In this document: one piece after another, positions 38,294 through 48,753 of the stretch | Layout of the letters: each line of letters starts with the position of its first letter | Numbering within the stretch: the stretch's first letter is position 1 | Assembly: GCF_013391405.1 (NCBI RefSeq) | Contig: NZ_JACBFD010000002.1 | Span: forward strand, 44,839-108,838 | DNA from: Staphylococcus sp. GSSP0090 | GTDB taxonomy: Bacteria > Bacillota > Bacilli > Staphylococcales > Staphylococcaceae | Direction: 5' to 3' | Length of the DNA stretch: 64,000 nt | The notes under the pieces: model-generated | Databases searched by the model: none | Told to the model about the DNA's origin: nothing | What the model saw: the letters and a program-made list of their open reading frames with translations, nothing else | Program-made: the position numbers and the translations under genes

Positions 38294-38333
38294 AAACCTG
38301 TATGACTTGGATAATAGTGATGCAGGTTTTTTT
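38294..38333 (+). terminator. Terminator of modABC
   Basis: AAACCTGTAT...ATGCAGGTTT followed by T residues. Confidence 0.75.
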
Positions 38334-38416
38334 GAAAATATAGGACTAAGGTTTAACGCAGAATGTATTTTTTAATTATTGAAAGATGATAAGTTTAATT
38401 TAAAAGGGGTGTACAT

Positions 38417-39247
38417 ATGAAGATAGAATTTTTAGGAACAGCAGGTGGTGTCCCATCACTTTATAAGTCTCATTCACAACATTCACAAGCGATACTTAGA
38501 ACTGGACCAGCTATTTATATACATGACCTCCAATTACTAATTGATACATCGGAAGATATATACTATCAACTACGTCGGTCACAAATTTATGATATAAAAT
38601 ACGGCATATATTCGCATTGGCATCCAGATCACACGATGGGGATAAGAGTCTGGGAAACTTTGAATTTTGATTTTATAAATAAAGTACCACATTCAAAAAA
38701 ATCTAAAATCATACTCACAGAACAACATGTAAATGATTTTAAAAAATATTTTGGACATTGGGATCATTTGAACTATTTATGTGAGTTAGGTGTGATTGAA
38801 AAAGAAATTATTCCCAATAATGGTCAAATAAAAATAGGTAAAACTACGATCGAATGGATTCAACTAGAAGAAGCTATTGCATTTGGATTTTATATTACGA
38901 CGCCCACAATGCGGATTTTAATTATTCCAGATGAAATGAAAGGTTATCATCCAATAGAAAAATTGAAGCATGTTGATGTCGCGATTTTACCATTTGGTAG
39001 TAATGAAGTTAATCCAGTTACAGAAGAACGCATTCACGAAAACGGTATGCTTGAAACGTTAGGTGAAATGACTTTTGAGGAAAGTGCGGCGATCGCACGT
39101 GAAATCAATGCAACACACACTTACTTTACACACATAGAAGCTACAGAAAGTTTAAATGAAACGCATATTGAAATATTAGAACAGAAATTAAAAGATGAAG
39201 GACTGTCGGCAACCATTGCTTATGATGGTTTGCAAATTACAGTTTAG
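38417..39247 (+). CDS. Metallo-beta-lactamase-fold hydrolase
   Basis: A 276-residue protein of the lactamase_B_2 type. The signature HWHPDH appears in IYSHWHPDHTMGI near residue 72, with further metal ligands probably in the late ATHTYFTHIE (near 235). It has no signal peptide. Related proteins include PhnP-like phosphodiesterases and RNase Z-like enzymes; the substrate is unknown. AAAAGGGGTG precedes the ATG. It is a single gene ending at a terminator shared with the convergent GbsR-type regulator. Confidence 0.75.
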   Translation: MKIEFLGTAGGVPSLYKSHSQHSQAILRTGPAIYIHDLQLLIDTSEDIYYQLRRSQIYDIKYGIYSHWHPDHTMGIRVWETLNFDFINKVPHSKKSKIILTEQHVNDFKKYFGHWDHLNYLCELGVIEKEIIPNNGQIKIGKTTIEWIQLEEAIAFGFYITTPTMRILIIPDEMKGYHPIEKLKHVDVAILPFGSNEVNPVTEERIHENGMLETLGEMTFEESAAIAREINATHTYFTHIEATESLNETHIEILEQKLKDEGLSATIAYDGLQITV

Positions 39248-39263
39248 TAAATATACAAATATT

Positions 39264-39318
39264 AAAAAGTACCCTCAGCGTCATCACATCACAGTGAAAC
39301 GGAAAAGGGTACTTTTTT
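39264..39318. terminator. Bidirectional terminator
   Basis: AAAAAGTACCCT...AGGGTACTTTTTT between convergent genes. Confidence 0.85.
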
Positions 39319-39338
39319 AGTAGTATTATTGAACCGAT

Positions 39339-39899
39339 TTATGAATGGTTCGTGTGATTTGGAATTGGAAAATAATTAAAGATTTCTCCTGAATGTAATG
39401 CTTCTGAAAGTGTACCTAGCCAAGCGTAATAGACTTTAGAATGTTCAATTTGTTCTAACATTTTATTGGCATCTTCAATCCATTCTGGTTCTGCATCTTT
39501 AGCGTTTATAATAGGGAAGAGTAACTTTTCTGCGCGTTGAATTGCTTCTAAATTTAATTTGATTTCACGATTCCACTTTTGTGAGAAAAAATTACCGAAA
39601 AAGGTAAAGAAATCTTTTTCTGCTGTAAAATGTTGTTTTCTACTTCCTCTAATAAATTGTTGTTTTACACCATCAAATTCTTGTAGACGTTTAACACCGG
39701 CACTCATACTTGGTTTACTCATTTGTAACTCATAACGCATTTCATCCAATGTCATGCTTTTTTGTTCGAAAACCATTGTGCCATACAGGTTACCTACACT
39801 ACGATTGACACCGTAAAGATCCATTGTTTCACCAATAGAGTTTATTACGATATCTTTCGCTTCTTCTAATAGTTGCTCAAAGTTTGTTGATCGCGCCAT
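39339..39899 (-). CDS. GbsR/MarR-type transcriptional regulator
   Basis: A 186-residue regulator of the GbsR family. The helix-turn-helix lies near residues 48-75 (MTLDEMRYELQMSKPSMSAGVKRL) after a helical N-terminus with the conserved YGVNRSVGNLYG. Bacillus GbsR and staphylococcal CudC respond to choline and control glycine-betaine genes, but no betaine genes adjoin this gene, so its target is open. The ribosome-binding site GAGGTGAATT precedes the ATG. Confidence 0.78.
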   Translation of the reverse strand: MARSTNFEQLLEEAKDIVINSIGETMDLYGVNRSVGNLYGTMVFEQKSMTLDEMRYELQMSKPSMSAGVKRLQEFDGVKQQFIRGSRKQHFTAEKDFFTFFGNFFSQKWNREIKLNLEAIQRAEKLLFPIINAKDAEPEWIEDANKMLEQIEHSKVYYAWLGTLSEALHSGEIFNYFPIPNHTNHS

Positions 39900-40126
39900 G
39901 AATTCACCTCAAAATAATATTTGATTCATTGTACCATGAAGTTAGTATAATAAGATATTTTCAGAATGTTTGAAATGCTTATCATTATAAGTGAATCAAA
40001 ATGATGAATATAGGTTAAATGAATAAGGGGAAACACTACTTTATTATAATATTAATCTTTAATCGTTGTTACATTGGAGACCAAGATTTATAATGGAAAT
40101 AATGATGTAAAGAGAGGGTTATTCGT

Positions 40127-41131
40127 GTGACACAGGATCGATATTCAAGACAAGTGTTATTTAAACATATTGGATCGGATGGACAAGATAAAATTAAGCA
40201 TAGTCATGTACTTATTGTTGGTATGGGCGCATTAGGTACACATCTTGCAGAGGGTTTAGTGCGGTCCGGGATTGGTGAACTTACGATTGTAGATAGAGAT
40301 TATATTGAACATAGTAATCTTCAAAGGCAGACACTATTTTCAGAAGCGGACGCAGATGCTGCATTGCCTAAGGTCATTGCTGCAGAAACAAAGCTATTAG
40401 CAATTCGTCGTGATGTCATGATACACAGTCATATCGCACATGTTGATCGACCATTTTTAGAAGCGTATGGTACAAACATTTCTTTAATTTTAGACGCTAC
40501 AGATAATTTTGAAACGCGACAACTCATTAATGATTTTGCTTTCCAACAGGGGATACCTTGGATTTATGGTGGCGTAGTACAAAGTACCTATATTGAAGCA
40601 GCATTTATACCTGGTACAACACCATGTTTTAATTGCATGGTACCACAACTGCCAACGATCAATATGACGTGTGATACAGTAGGTGTCATACAGCCTGCTG
40701 TAACAATGACAACAAGTTTACAGATGCGTGATGCATTAAAGCTATTAACTGAAAGTACCATAGATACCAAATTAACTTATGGCGATTTATGGGAAGGCAC
40801 ACATTTTAGTTTTGGATTTAGTAAAGTGTATAGAACGGATTGTCCAACTTGTGGTCAACATCCAACCTATCCATATTTAAATGAAACAAAACGTCAATAT
40901 GTTAGTTTGTGTGGTAGAGATACAGTACAATATGAAAACCCTAATATTTCCCAGGAAATGCTCGGTGTATTTTTAAATCAACATAATATTGCGTTTAAAC
41001 GTAATCCATATATCATACAATTTCAATATAAAGGGTATCGGATTGTTAGTTTTAAAGGTGGGCGAATGCTGATACATGGTATGAAGCAACCACAAGAGGC
41101 AATTAATTTAATCAATCAATTATTTGGATAA
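40127..41131 (+). CDS. moeB: Molybdopterin synthase adenylyltransferase MoeB (ThiF/HesA family)
   Basis: A 334-residue E1-like enzyme. The ATP-binding motif is [12 protein letters not shown] near residue 32, with the R...Q and D130-like aspartate in [10 protein letters not shown], and two zinc-binding pairs (CFNC near 170 and CPTC near 242). It adenylates the C-terminal Gly-Gly of MoaD. A C-terminal extension of about 90 residues after the zinc pair is like that of S. aureus MoeB. The start is GTG, preceded by GAGAGGG. It is followed 11 nt later by moaB. Confidence 0.88.
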   Translation: MTQDRYSRQVLFKHIGSDGQDKIKHSHVLIVGMGALGTHLAEGLVRSGIGELTIVDRDYIEHSNLQRQTLFSEADADAALPKVIAAETKLLAIRRDVMIHSHIAHVDRPFLEAYGTNISLILDATDNFETRQLINDFAFQQGIPWIYGGVVQSTYIEAAFIPGTTPCFNCMVPQLPTINMTCDTVGVIQPAVTMTTSLQMRDALKLLTESTIDTKLTYGDLWEGTHFSFGFSKVYRTDCPTCGQHPTYPYLNETKRQYVSLCGRDTVQYENPNISQEMLGVFLNQHNIAFKRNPYIIQFQYKGYRIVSFKGGRMLIHGMKQPQEAINLINQLFG

Positions 41132-41142
41132 ATGAGGTGAAT

Positions 41143-41646
41143 ATGATGCATAGTCATGTGCAATTAGATAAAAACATTAAATGCGCTATTTTAACTGTTT
41201 CTGATACTAGGGATTATGAGACGGATAAAGGTGGCCAATTAGTTAAATCACTACTTTCTGATCTAAATGTAACAATTGCAAGTGAGCATTATCGAATTGT
41301 TAAAGACGAACAAGACTTGATTCAACAACAACTCAAGCAATGGTTAAAAGAAGATATAGATGTCGTGATTACAACTGGTGGCACAGGGATTGCTCAGAGA
41401 GACGTTACAATAGAGGCTGTATCCGCATTGATTACAAAAGAAATTGAGGGTTTTGGTGAATTGTTCAGATATCTGAGTTATACAGAAGATGTTGGCACAC
41501 GTGCACTTTTATCAAGAGCGATTGCAGGTACGGTTGGGGATAAGTTGATTTTTAGTATACCTGGTTCCACAGGAGCTGTTCAATTAGCGTTGGACAAGTT
41601 GATAAAACCAGAATTAAATCACCTAGTGAACGAAATAACGAAATAA
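41143..41646 (+). CDS. moaB: Molybdenum cofactor biosynthesis protein MoaB (molybdopterin adenylyltransferase)
   Basis: A 167-residue protein with [18 protein letters not shown] (near 83) and [12 protein letters not shown] near 145, the MPT-binding motifs of the MoaB/MogA family. It adenylates molybdopterin before molybdenum insertion. The start is taken as ATG 41143, after GAGGTGA; the adjacent ATG 41146 is equally possible. It is the second gene of the moeB-moaB unit and faces moaC, which is on the other strand. Confidence 0.88.
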   Translation: MMHSHVQLDKNIKCAILTVSDTRDYETDKGGQLVKSLLSDLNVTIASEHYRIVKDEQDLIQQQLKQWLKEDIDVVITTGGTGIAQRDVTIEAVSALITKEIEGFGELFRYLSYTEDVGTRALLSRAIAGTVGDKLIFSIPGSTGAVQLALDKLIKPELNHLVNEITK

Positions 41647-41657
41647 TACAATAACAA

Positions 41658-41714
41658 AGCGCCAAGTGTTGCAAAAACTCCAATTTATATAATGGGATTT
41701 TGACACTTCGCGCT
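41658..41714. other. Long imperfect hairpin between moaB and moaC
   Basis: AGCGCCAAGTGTT...GACACTTCGCGCT with an inner AAAACTCC/GGGATTTT arm. It lacks a T run, but its place between convergent genes suggests a transcription end or RNA-stability role. Confidence 0.5.
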
Positions 41715-41791
41715 GAATTTACAAAGTTGTTATTTAATTAATGATAGTCATGGTTTCAGTTTATTTTTGATAGTCCAATTACGTATGTTGC

Positions 41792-42280
41792 TTATTGATC
41801 TTGTCGTTGATAATCTCCTGATTTCCCACCTGATTTAGATAACAGGTATGTTTCACCAATGACCATACTTTTATCTAATGCTTTGGTCATGTCATATACT
41901 GTAAGCGCCACGGCAGTAGCTGCGGTTAATGCTTCCATTTCAACGCCAGTTTTACCTGTTGTGGAAACAATCGTTTGTATATTGAGGGTGTATGATTGTT
42001 CATTTTCTTGCCAATCAAATGTTACATCTATGCCAGTTAGTGGCAAGGGATGACACATGGGAATAATATCCGCAGTATTTTTAGCGGCCATAATACCCGC
42101 AATTTGTGCAGTATTTAAGACATTACCTTTTTGATTTGAATGCTCGATAATTTGCTTATAAATTTCTGAGTTCACTGTGATACTCGAGTGTGCGATTGCA
42201 GTACGTTTAGTGATGTTCTTTTCTGAAACATCGACCATTTTAGCATTACCTTGGCTATTGATATGTGTAAATTCAGACAA
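41792..42280 (-). CDS. moaC: Cyclic pyranopterin monophosphate synthase MoaC
   Basis: A 162-residue protein with MoaC motifs GNAKMVDVS (near residue 11), [11 protein letters not shown] (near 73), [17 protein letters not shown] (near 105) and [11 protein letters not shown] (near 128). With MoaA it makes the first cofactor precursor. Its length is normal. It is transcribed alone on the minus strand and divergent from moeA. Confidence 0.93.
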   Translation of the reverse strand: MSEFTHINSQGNAKMVDVSEKNITKRTAIAHSSITVNSEIYKQIIEHSNQKGNVLNTAQIAGIMAAKNTADIIPMCHPLPLTGIDVTFDWQENEQSYTLNIQTIVSTTGKTGVEMEALTAATAVALTVYDMTKALDKSMVIGETYLLSKSGGKSGDYQRQDQ

Positions 42281-42344
42281 AATATCCCTCCTAATCGATT
42301 CTTAGTATATCACGAATTTAATTTATGTAAGGAGTAGATTTAAA

Positions 42345-43604
42345 ATGCCAGTAGAAAAAAGAACGCCAATTCCTGTAAGTGAAGCGATTGAACGTGTAGT
42401 CAAACAACCGATTTATACACAACCAATAGAAGTGCCGTTAAATGAGAGTCTAAATCATATTTTAGCTGAAGACATCATTGCGACATATGAAATTCCACGG
42501 TTTAATAAATCTCCATACGATGGTTTTGCTATTCGTAGCAAAGATACGATAGGCGCTAGTGGCACGCAGCGTGTAAGCTTTAATGTGATTGATCATATAG
42601 GTGCTGGATCTGTTTCTGATAAAACAGTAGGCGCTTTCGAGGCGGTTCGCATTATGACAGGAGCGGCCATGCCAGAAGGTGCAGACGCAGTCGTTATGTT
42701 AGAACAAACGGTTGAAAATGGCACGAGTTTTACTTTAAGAAAACCATTTGAACCAAATGAAAATGTTTCTTTAAAGGGAGAGGAAACAGAGATAGGGGAT
42801 ATTGTACTGCAAAAGGGACAAATGATTAATTCGGGTGCCATTGCTGTTCTAGCGACTTACGGTTATACACAAGTAAAAGTGAATAAAAAACCAAGTGTCG
42901 GTGTGATAGCAACCGGTAGTGAATTATTGGATGTCAATGACGCTTTAGAACCTGGTAAAATAAGAAATTCGAATGGTCCAATGATTACAGCATTGTCACA
43001 AAAATTAGGTTTAAACGCCATTGCGTATCAAATTCAAGCAGATGATTTAGACAGTAGTATCCGAGTAGTAAAAGAAGCGATGGATAAACATGACATTGTC
43101 ATTACGACTGGTGGTGTGTCGGTGGGTGATTTCGATTATCTGCCACAAATTTATGAAGCATTAAACGCAGAAGTACTATTTAATAAAATAGCAATGCGAC
43201 CTGGTAGTGTTACAACAGTAGCAGTAGTAAATGAAACCTACTTATTTGGATTATCTGGTAATCCTTCAGCTTGCTATACTGGTTTTGAGTTATATGTGAA
43301 ACCGGCAGTTTTGCATATGATGGGCGCAAATGCCATATATCCTCAAGTAATACAAGCAACATTAATGGAAGATTTTAAAAAGGCGAACCCATTCACTAGA
43401 TTTATACGGGCTACAGCGACATTGAATGGTAAAGAAATGACAGTAGTGCCATCAGGATTCAATAAATCTGGTGCTGTAGTTGCGATTGCACATAGTAATG
43501 CCATGATTATGCTTCCGGGTGGAACTAGGGGATACAGTCAAGGACATACGGTTAACGTCATATTGACTGAATCACAGGCATATGAAACGGCATGTTTTAT
43601 ATGA
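42345..43604 (+). CDS. moeA: Molybdopterin molybdenumtransferase MoeA
   Basis: A 419-residue protein with the MoeA layout: the EDI(I/V)A...SPYDGFAIR region near residue 47-60, MTGAAMPEGADAVVMLE near 104, TTGGVSVGDFDY near 250 and GLSGNPSACYTGFE near 303. It inserts molybdate into adenylated molybdopterin. GTAAGGAGTAG precedes the ATG. It begins a six-gene cluster, moeA-mobB-moaE-moaD-mobA-moaA, with almost no spacing. Confidence 0.93.
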   Translation: MPVEKRTPIPVSEAIERVVKQPIYTQPIEVPLNESLNHILAEDIIATYEIPRFNKSPYDGFAIRSKDTIGASGTQRVSFNVIDHIGAGSVSDKTVGAFEAVRIMTGAAMPEGADAVVMLEQTVENGTSFTLRKPFEPNENVSLKGEETEIGDIVLQKGQMINSGAIAVLATYGYTQVKVNKKPSVGVIATGSELLDVNDALEPGKIRNSNGPMITALSQKLGLNAIAYQIQADDLDSSIRVVKEAMDKHDIVITTGGVSVGDFDYLPQIYEALNAEVLFNKIAMRPGSVTTVAVVNETYLFGLSGNPSACYTGFELYVKPAVLHMMGANAIYPQVIQATLMEDFKKANPFTRFIRATATLNGKEMTVVPSGFNKSGAVVAIAHSNAMIMLPGGTRGYSQGHTVNVILTESQAYETACFI

Positions 43605-44092
43605 TTTTACAAATTGTCGGTTATAAGAATTCTGGAAAAACAACGTTGATGGCACATACAATCCAATTTTTAAAATCAAACTTACTAACAGTGGCAACGG
43701 TTAAACATCATGGTCATAGCAAATTAGATGATTATGAAGCGGATATCGCATTACAAAATGATTCAGTTGACCACATGAAACATTTTAATGCTGGTGCGGA
43801 TCAAAGCATTGTACAAGGACAGCATTACCAACAGACTGTAACAAGAACAGAAAAACAAAGTCTTGAGGAAATTATAAGTGAATCTGTTACAATAGAAAGT
43901 AACGTGATACTCGTAGAGGGTTTCAAATCTGCACGATACGATAAAGTCGTTGTCTATCGAGATGAGGAAGAACGTCAAAAGTTGAGTCAACTAGCGAATG
44001 TTAAATATTTTGTGAATATAGCCGATAGAGATGCATGGGCGCTTTATGATCAATGGCTTTTTCAATATTTTAAAATAGAAGGAATGCATTAA
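43601..44092 (+). CDS. mobB: Molybdopterin-guanine dinucleotide biosynthesis GTPase-like protein MobB
   Basis: A 163-residue P-loop protein (GYKNSGKTTLM near residue 7) with TVATVKHHGH near 33 and the ILVEGFKSARYDKVVVY motif near 103. It assists MobA in attaching GMP to the cofactor. ATG at 43601 overlaps the moeA stop as ATGA, so this start is preferred to the ATG three codons upstream. Confidence 0.9.
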   Translation: MILQIVGYKNSGKTTLMAHTIQFLKSNLLTVATVKHHGHSKLDDYEADIALQNDSVDHMKHFNAGADQSIVQGQHYQQTVTRTEKQSLEEIISESVTIESNVILVEGFKSARYDKVVVYRDEEERQKLSQLANVKYFVNIADRDAWALYDQWLFQYFKIEGMH

Positions 44093-44539
44093 ATGAAGCA
44101 ATTTGAAGTCACATATGACCCGATACAACCAGAACCATACAGAGGTTATGTCCTTGATGAAAATCAAGGCGCAGTAGTTGTTTTTACAGGTCATGTAAGA
44201 GAATGGACAAAAGGTATTAAAACAGAATATCTAGAATATGAAGCATATATTCCTATGGCCGAGAAAAAACTTGCTCAAATAGGCGAGGAAATATCACAGA
44301 AATGGCCCGGAACTAAAACAGCGATTATTCATAGAATTGGGCCATTGCGTATATCTGATATTGCTGTACTTATCAGTGTTTCCTCGCCACATCGTAAAGA
44401 TGCCTATAGTGCGAATGAATATGCGATTGAACGCATTAAAGCGATTGTGCCTATATGGAAAAAAGAAATATGGGAAGATGGGGCACAATGGCAAGGACAT
44501 CAGCATGGAAATTACTATGATGCAGTTGAGGAGGAATAG
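44093..44539 (+). CDS. moaE: Molybdopterin synthase large subunit MoaE
   Basis: A 148-residue protein with GAVVVFTGHVREWTKGIKTEYLEYEAY near residue 25, HRIGPLRI near 81, SSPHRKDAY near 98 and PIWKKEIWEDG near 120; the late Lys residues are catalytic in the family. It starts directly after the mobB stop. With MoaD it forms molybdopterin synthase. Confidence 0.92.
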   Translation: MKQFEVTYDPIQPEPYRGYVLDENQGAVVVFTGHVREWTKGIKTEYLEYEAYIPMAEKKLAQIGEEISQKWPGTKTAIIHRIGPLRISDIAVLISVSSPHRKDAYSANEYAIERIKAIVPIWKKEIWEDGAQWQGHQHGNYYDAVEEE

Positions 44540-44544
44540 TAATT

Positions 44545-44778
44545 ATGAAAATATTATACTTTGCAGAATTAAAAGAAATATTAGCAAAACAAACTGAAAC
44601 CATTGATTTAAGTTACGATATTACCGTAGAAGATTTTACTAAAGATTTACTTGAACGTTATCCTCAAATCAAGGATAAGCAATTTCAAATTGCGGTAAAT
44701 GAAGAATTTGTCAATAGTGATGATATAGTACGTCAAGATGATACAGTGGCATTAATTCCACCAGTTAGCGGAGGGTAA
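44545..44778 (+). CDS. moaD: Molybdopterin synthase small subunit MoaD
   Basis: A 77-residue ubiquitin-like protein ending in the required Gly-Gly (PPVSGG). MoeB activates this end and sulfur is carried on it as a thiocarboxylate. It lies 5 nt after moaE, with GAGGAGGAA overlapping the moaE stop region as the ribosome-binding site. Confidence 0.92.
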   Translation: MKILYFAELKEILAKQTETIDLSYDITVEDFTKDLLERYPQIKDKQFQIAVNEEFVNSDDIVRQDDTVALIPPVSGG

Positions 44779-44784
44779 AAAGAC

Positions 44785-45393
44785 ATGAAAGCAATTATAC
44801 TTGCCGGAGGACAATCAGAAAGATTCGGCGAACCAAAGGCTTTTGCTCAAATCAACGCGCAACCATTTTATAAGCGCATTATTGATGTTTTAGAGGGTAC
44901 AAATATGTTTAATCAAATTATTATCAGTACAAATGAGACATTAGCGCCTCAATTTGATCATTCTGATATTATTATTGATGAAAATCAAAATAAGAATAAA
45001 GGTCCTTTGGCAGGTATTCAATCAGTGATTCAGCAATATGAAAGTGAAGAACTATTCTTTGTTGTTTCAGTGGATACACCTATGATTTCTCAAAAAGCGG
45101 TAAGTAAGCTTTATCAATTCATGGTAGAACACCTTATAGAAGACCAATTAGATATTGCTGGATTTAAAGAAGATGAAAGACCTATACCAACCATCGCTTT
45201 TTATAGCCCACACACATTGCCATATATTGATGACGCATTAAATTCAAATGATTATAGTTTGAAAAGTGTTTATCATAAGGTGAAAAGTGACTGGCTAGAT
45301 GTAAATGCGATTGAATCACCAGACTATTGGTACAAAAATATTAATTATCAACAAGATTTGGACTCTTTACAACAAGACATATTAAATAGATAA
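44785..45393 (+). CDS. mobA: Molybdenum cofactor guanylyltransferase MobA
   Basis: A 202-residue nucleotidyltransferase with the motif [15 protein letters not shown] at residues 4-18, [11 protein letters not shown] near 73 and a metal-binding VSVDTPM near 95. It transfers GMP to molybdopterin and yields the MGD form used by the formate dehydrogenase of this window. Starts 6 nt after moaD, with GGAGGGT before the ATG. Confidence 0.9.
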   Translation: MKAIILAGGQSERFGEPKAFAQINAQPFYKRIIDVLEGTNMFNQIIISTNETLAPQFDHSDIIIDENQNKNKGPLAGIQSVIQQYESEELFFVVSVDTPMISQKAVSKLYQFMVEHLIEDQLDIAGFKEDERPIPTIAFYSPHTLPYIDDALNSNDYSLKSVYHKVKSDWLDVNAIESPDYWYKNINYQQDLDSLQQDILNR

Positions 45394-45407
45394 GGAGGCC
45401 TAGTACT

Positions 45408-46430
45408 ATGGTAGAACAAATAACTGATAAACTTGGACGGCCAATTCGTGATTTAAGATTGTCAGTTACAGACCGTTGCAATTTCCGTTGTGATTATTGC
45501 ATGCCAAAAGAAATATTTGGTGATGACTTTGTATTCCTGCCTAAAGATGAGTTGCTTACCTTTGATGAAATGGTCCGTATCGCACAGGTATACACACGAC
45601 TAGGTGTAAAAAAAATAAGAATTACAGGTGGCGAACCATTACTAAGACGTGATTTAGATAAATTGATATATCAATTAAACCAATTAGAAGGTGTAGAAGA
45701 TATTGGTTTGACAACTAATGGTTTGTTATTAAAAAAACATGGACAAAAATTATACGATGCTGGACTCAGACGTATCAATGTTAGTTTGGATGCAATAGAC
45801 GATGCGGTGTTCCAAGCCATAAACAACAGAAACATTAAGGCTTCCACGATTTTACAACAGATTGATTATGCAGTTGCTATAGGATTTCAAGTGAAAGTGA
45901 ATGTAGTGGTACAAAAAGGTGTAAATGATGACCAAATTGTTCCAATGGTACAATACTTTAAAGATAAAGATGTACAAATTCGATTTATTGAATTTATGGA
46001 TGTTGGTAATGATAATGGTTGGGACTTTAGTAAAGTTGTGTCAAAAGATGAAATGCTTGAAATGATAGAGCAGAACTTTGATATTGAGCCTGTAGCACCG
46101 AAATATTATGGTGAAGTGGCAAAATATTATCAGCATAAAGATAACAAAGCACAGTTTGGTTTGATAACGAGTGTTTCTCAATCATTCTGTTCTACGTGTA
46201 CACGTGCACGTCTTTCATCAGATGGTAAATTCTATGGGTGTCTGTTTAGTACTGTAGATGGTTTTAATGTTAAGTCATTCATGCGTAATGGTGCAACTGA
46301 TAATGAATTATTTGAACAATTTAAAGCGTTATGGAATATCAGAGATGATCGTTATTCTGATGAACGAACTGAACAAACAGTTGCAAATAGAAAACGAAAA
46401 AAAATAAACATGAACTATATCGGTGGATAA
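45408..46430 (+). CDS. moaA: GTP 3',8-cyclase MoaA (radical SAM)
   Basis: A 340-residue radical SAM enzyme. The first cluster motif CNFRCDYC occurs near residue 24-31, the GGEP SAM motif ([12 protein letters not shown]) near 75, the second cluster as [10 protein letters not shown] plus a later Cys near 263-281, and the C-terminal Gly-Gly is present. It converts GTP to the cyclic precursor with MoaC. It is the last gene of the moeA cluster, followed by a long perfect terminator. Confidence 0.94.
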   Translation: MVEQITDKLGRPIRDLRLSVTDRCNFRCDYCMPKEIFGDDFVFLPKDELLTFDEMVRIAQVYTRLGVKKIRITGGEPLLRRDLDKLIYQLNQLEGVEDIGLTTNGLLLKKHGQKLYDAGLRRINVSLDAIDDAVFQAINNRNIKASTILQQIDYAVAIGFQVKVNVVVQKGVNDDQIVPMVQYFKDKDVQIRFIEFMDVGNDNGWDFSKVVSKDEMLEMIEQNFDIEPVAPKYYGEVAKYYQHKDNKAQFGLITSVSQSFCSTCTRARLSSDGKFYGCLFSTVDGFNVKSFMRNGATDNELFEQFKALWNIRDDRYSDERTEQTVANRKRKKINMNYIGG

Positions 46431-46432
46431 GT

Positions 46433-46489
46433 AAGGCATAAATAAAGACGTTACTGTCAAAAAGCAGTGACGTCTTTATTTATGCCTTA
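46433..46489 (+). terminator. Terminator of the molybdenum-cofactor cluster
   Basis: Long almost perfect hairpin AAGGCATAAATAAAGACGT...ACGTCTTTATTTATGCCTT, closely after moaA. Confidence 0.85.
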
Positions 46490-46778
46490 TTAATTTTTCA
46501 GATAAACGATAAAGACTTTACGCTTTAACAAAATTTAATTCCGCAAAATATAAAATGAATAAAATTTGTTAATTTATGTCTAAAGATATTGAGTGATACA
46601 AATTTTTAAAGATGTTCATTTGAGGTTATATAAATTATATTCTATTGAAGATATTATTTATCTGTTTTAATAAAAATAATAGATTAAATGAACAAAGTGT
46701 TATATAATACTTTTAAAGCTTATTCATTAATTAAAGCCATAGAATACAACTAGAGTAGTCAATAAGGAGGCCATTTTT
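46490..46778. other. Upstream region of sarV
   Basis: About 290 very AT-rich bases without a reading frame, as usual before Sar-family genes. No operator is clear. Confidence 0.4.
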
Positions 46779-47129
46779 ATGGAAAGTAAAGTATCATATT
46801 TTATAAATTCTGAAAGAGCACTTAGCCAATTAAAGCACTGGTTAAAATCTGTGCATCGGTTATCAATAGAAGAATTTGTTATATTATATAAAGTTTATGA
46901 AGCTAAAAAAATAAGTGGTAAAGAGTTAAGAGATACCTTGCATTTTGAAATGCTTTGGGATACGAGTAAAATTGATGTTATCATTAGAAAAATTTATAAA
47001 AAAGAACTCATATCTAAAGTACGTTCAGAAACGGATGAAAGACAAGTTTTTTACTATTATAATGATATACAGGTAAAATTATTAGATGATATTATCAGTG
47101 AAATTGAGAAAATTCAAATAGCACAATAG
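46779..47129 (+). CDS. sarV: SarA-family transcriptional regulator SarV
   Basis: A 116-residue winged-helix protein. The stretch [20 protein letters not shown] followed by [16 protein letters not shown] is nearly identical to S. aureus SarV as I recall it, and the wing [11 protein letters not shown] is typical of Sar proteins. SarV controls autolysis genes and is itself repressed by SarA and MgrA in S. aureus. AAGGAGGCC precedes the ATG. The position after the molybdenum-cofactor cluster is also that of S. aureus. Confidence 0.9.
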   Translation: MESKVSYFINSERALSQLKHWLKSVHRLSIEEFVILYKVYEAKKISGKELRDTLHFEMLWDTSKIDVIIRKIYKKELISKVRSETDERQVFYYYNDIQVKLLDDIISEIEKIQIAQ

Positions 47130-47309
47130 CATCGTATACATAAATTGAAAAAATGAGCTAAACTAACAATAAAAGATTTCTTGAAAATTTTGTAGTTTAA
47201 TTTTTACATAGGAATGACTAGGAGATATTTAACTAAACGGATACAGAAACCTACTAATCCAATAGGGTAGTGAATATACTTCACAGTCATTTACTGATTG
47301 ATTAAAAAA

Positions 47310-47521
47310 GAGAGCCTGAGACAAAAATAGATGTCTCAGGCTCTTTATCATTGAGGCAGTAGATGACTGAATTGAAAATATAAAGTCTCACTGATTAATT
47401 CATTAAGTTAGTGAGACTTATGCATGAGCTTCATCGCAGGTAAACATTTCAATCCTAGTCATCCTTGCCGGGGTGGGACTACGAAATATCTATTAGAAAA
47501 ATTGATTTCTGTCCCACTCCC
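47310..47521 (-). repeat. Dispersed palindromic repeat, copy B
   Basis: Reverse complement of the element at 17401-17618, with a roughly 10-bp deletion after the CCCACC block. Its left end is a perfect hairpin (AGAGCCTGAGACA...TGTCTCAGGCTCT, 47310-47344) next to an A run, so it can end minus-strand transcription from the MFS gene, and its inner AGTCTCACT/AGTGAGACT hairpin is intact. Like copy A it separates convergent genes. Confidence 0.85.
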
Positions 47522-47537
47522 TCTGATTTTTTGTTTT

Positions 47538-48749
47538 TTAAAAGGAACTTAAATTTTTAACTTTTCTACCATGAAGCAAGTAGTAAATGATTGCTGTGAT
47601 GAAAACAATAACTGCCATCATGGCATAAAGTTGTGCGTAGCTCACTGAAGATGTAAAGAAACCTAATACATAAGGTCCAAATCCTAAACCTAAATCAAGA
47701 CCAATAAAGTAAGTAGAAGTTGCAATACCGTATTTAGCTGGTGGTGAAACTTTTATCGCAATGGCTTGCATACAAGATGAAATATTTCCGTAACCTGCGC
47801 CTAAACATAGACCCGCGATGATAAGTAACCAACCATTGTTTGTAATACTTAAAGTAAGGAAAGTAATAATTAAAAATATGAACGCAGGATAAGCTACTAC
47901 ATTTTCATTTTTTTGATCCATTAATCTACCAGCAACTGGACGCGTAATGAGTGATGCAATTGCATAGAATATAAAGAAGTAACTTGAAATTGTTACAAGG
48001 TTAATTTCTTGGGCAAAAAATTGTAGAAATGTAAGAATTGATGAATAGGTTAATCCAGAGATCAACATAATAATTGCAACGGGTACAGCTTCCTTAGCAA
48101 TATAATTGTTGATGTCGAATTTTTTAGTTTGATTGGTTTTCTTTTTAGTATCTGAAGTGTTTTCTACTTGAAATTGCAGCTTAACAAAGAAAGAAATAAT
48201 AAAGCTGATAATGCCACAGACTAAGCAGATTGTGAATAATAATTTAATAGGGAAGCTATTGATTAATAAAAGACCGAAGAATGGTCCAATTGCTGCGCCT
48301 ATAACTAAACTTAAGGAGAATAAGCTAATACCTTCACTCTTTCTGTCATTTGGTGTGACATAAGCTGCAATGGTTCCTGTTGCAGTTGTTGTAACACCAG
48401 TTGCAATACCATTGACAAGTCTAGTTATCATTAAAAAAGCTAAAGAACCTTCTATAAAATAAAACAATTGTGTAACTAATAAAAATCCTAAACCAATAAG
48501 TAATATACGTTTAGGTCCAATTTTATTAACATATTTACCTGTCGTAAATCTACCTATTAAAGAACCGATAATGAAAAGTCCGGTGACTAGACCGGCAACG
48601 CTATCTGAGGCGTGGTACTCTGTTTTTGTATAACTAGCAATAATAACAATCAGTAGATACATACAGAGATTAATTAAAAAGTTAGTAAAAAAGTTAATAT
48701 TAAAACTTTTTGTCCAAATCGGGGATTTCAGAGATATGGATTGATTCAT
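47538..48749 (-). CDS. MFS efflux transporter
   Basis: A 403-residue protein with twelve hydrophobic helices and MFS motif A (GRFTTGKYVNKIGPKRILLIG) after helix 2. It resembles proton-coupled drug exporters. The start MNQSISLK is chosen because GGAGGAA lies 7 nt before it and it is the first ATG after the upstream MarR-type gene; a longer in-frame frame overlaps that gene and has no ribosome-binding site. Co-transcription with the regulator indicates an inducible exporter of unknown substrate. Confidence 0.85.
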   Translation of the reverse strand: MNQSISLKSPIWTKSFNINFFTNFLINLCMYLLIVIIASYTKTEYHASDSVAGLVTGLFIIGSLIGRFTTGKYVNKIGPKRILLIGLGFLLVTQLFYFIEGSLAFLMITRLVNGIATGVTTTATGTIAAYVTPNDRKSEGISLFSLSLVIGAAIGPFFGLLLINSFPIKLLFTICLVCGIISFIISFFVKLQFQVENTSDTKKKTNQTKKFDINNYIAKEAVPVAIIMLISGLTYSSILTFLQFFAQEINLVTISSYFFIFYAIASLITRPVAGRLMDQKNENVVAYPAFIFLIITFLTLSITNNGWLLIIAGLCLGAGYGNISSCMQAIAIKVSPPAKYGIATSTYFIGLDLGLGFGPYVLGFFTSSVSYAQLYAMMAVIVFITAIIYYLLHGRKVKNLSSF

Positions 48750-48753
48750 TTGA

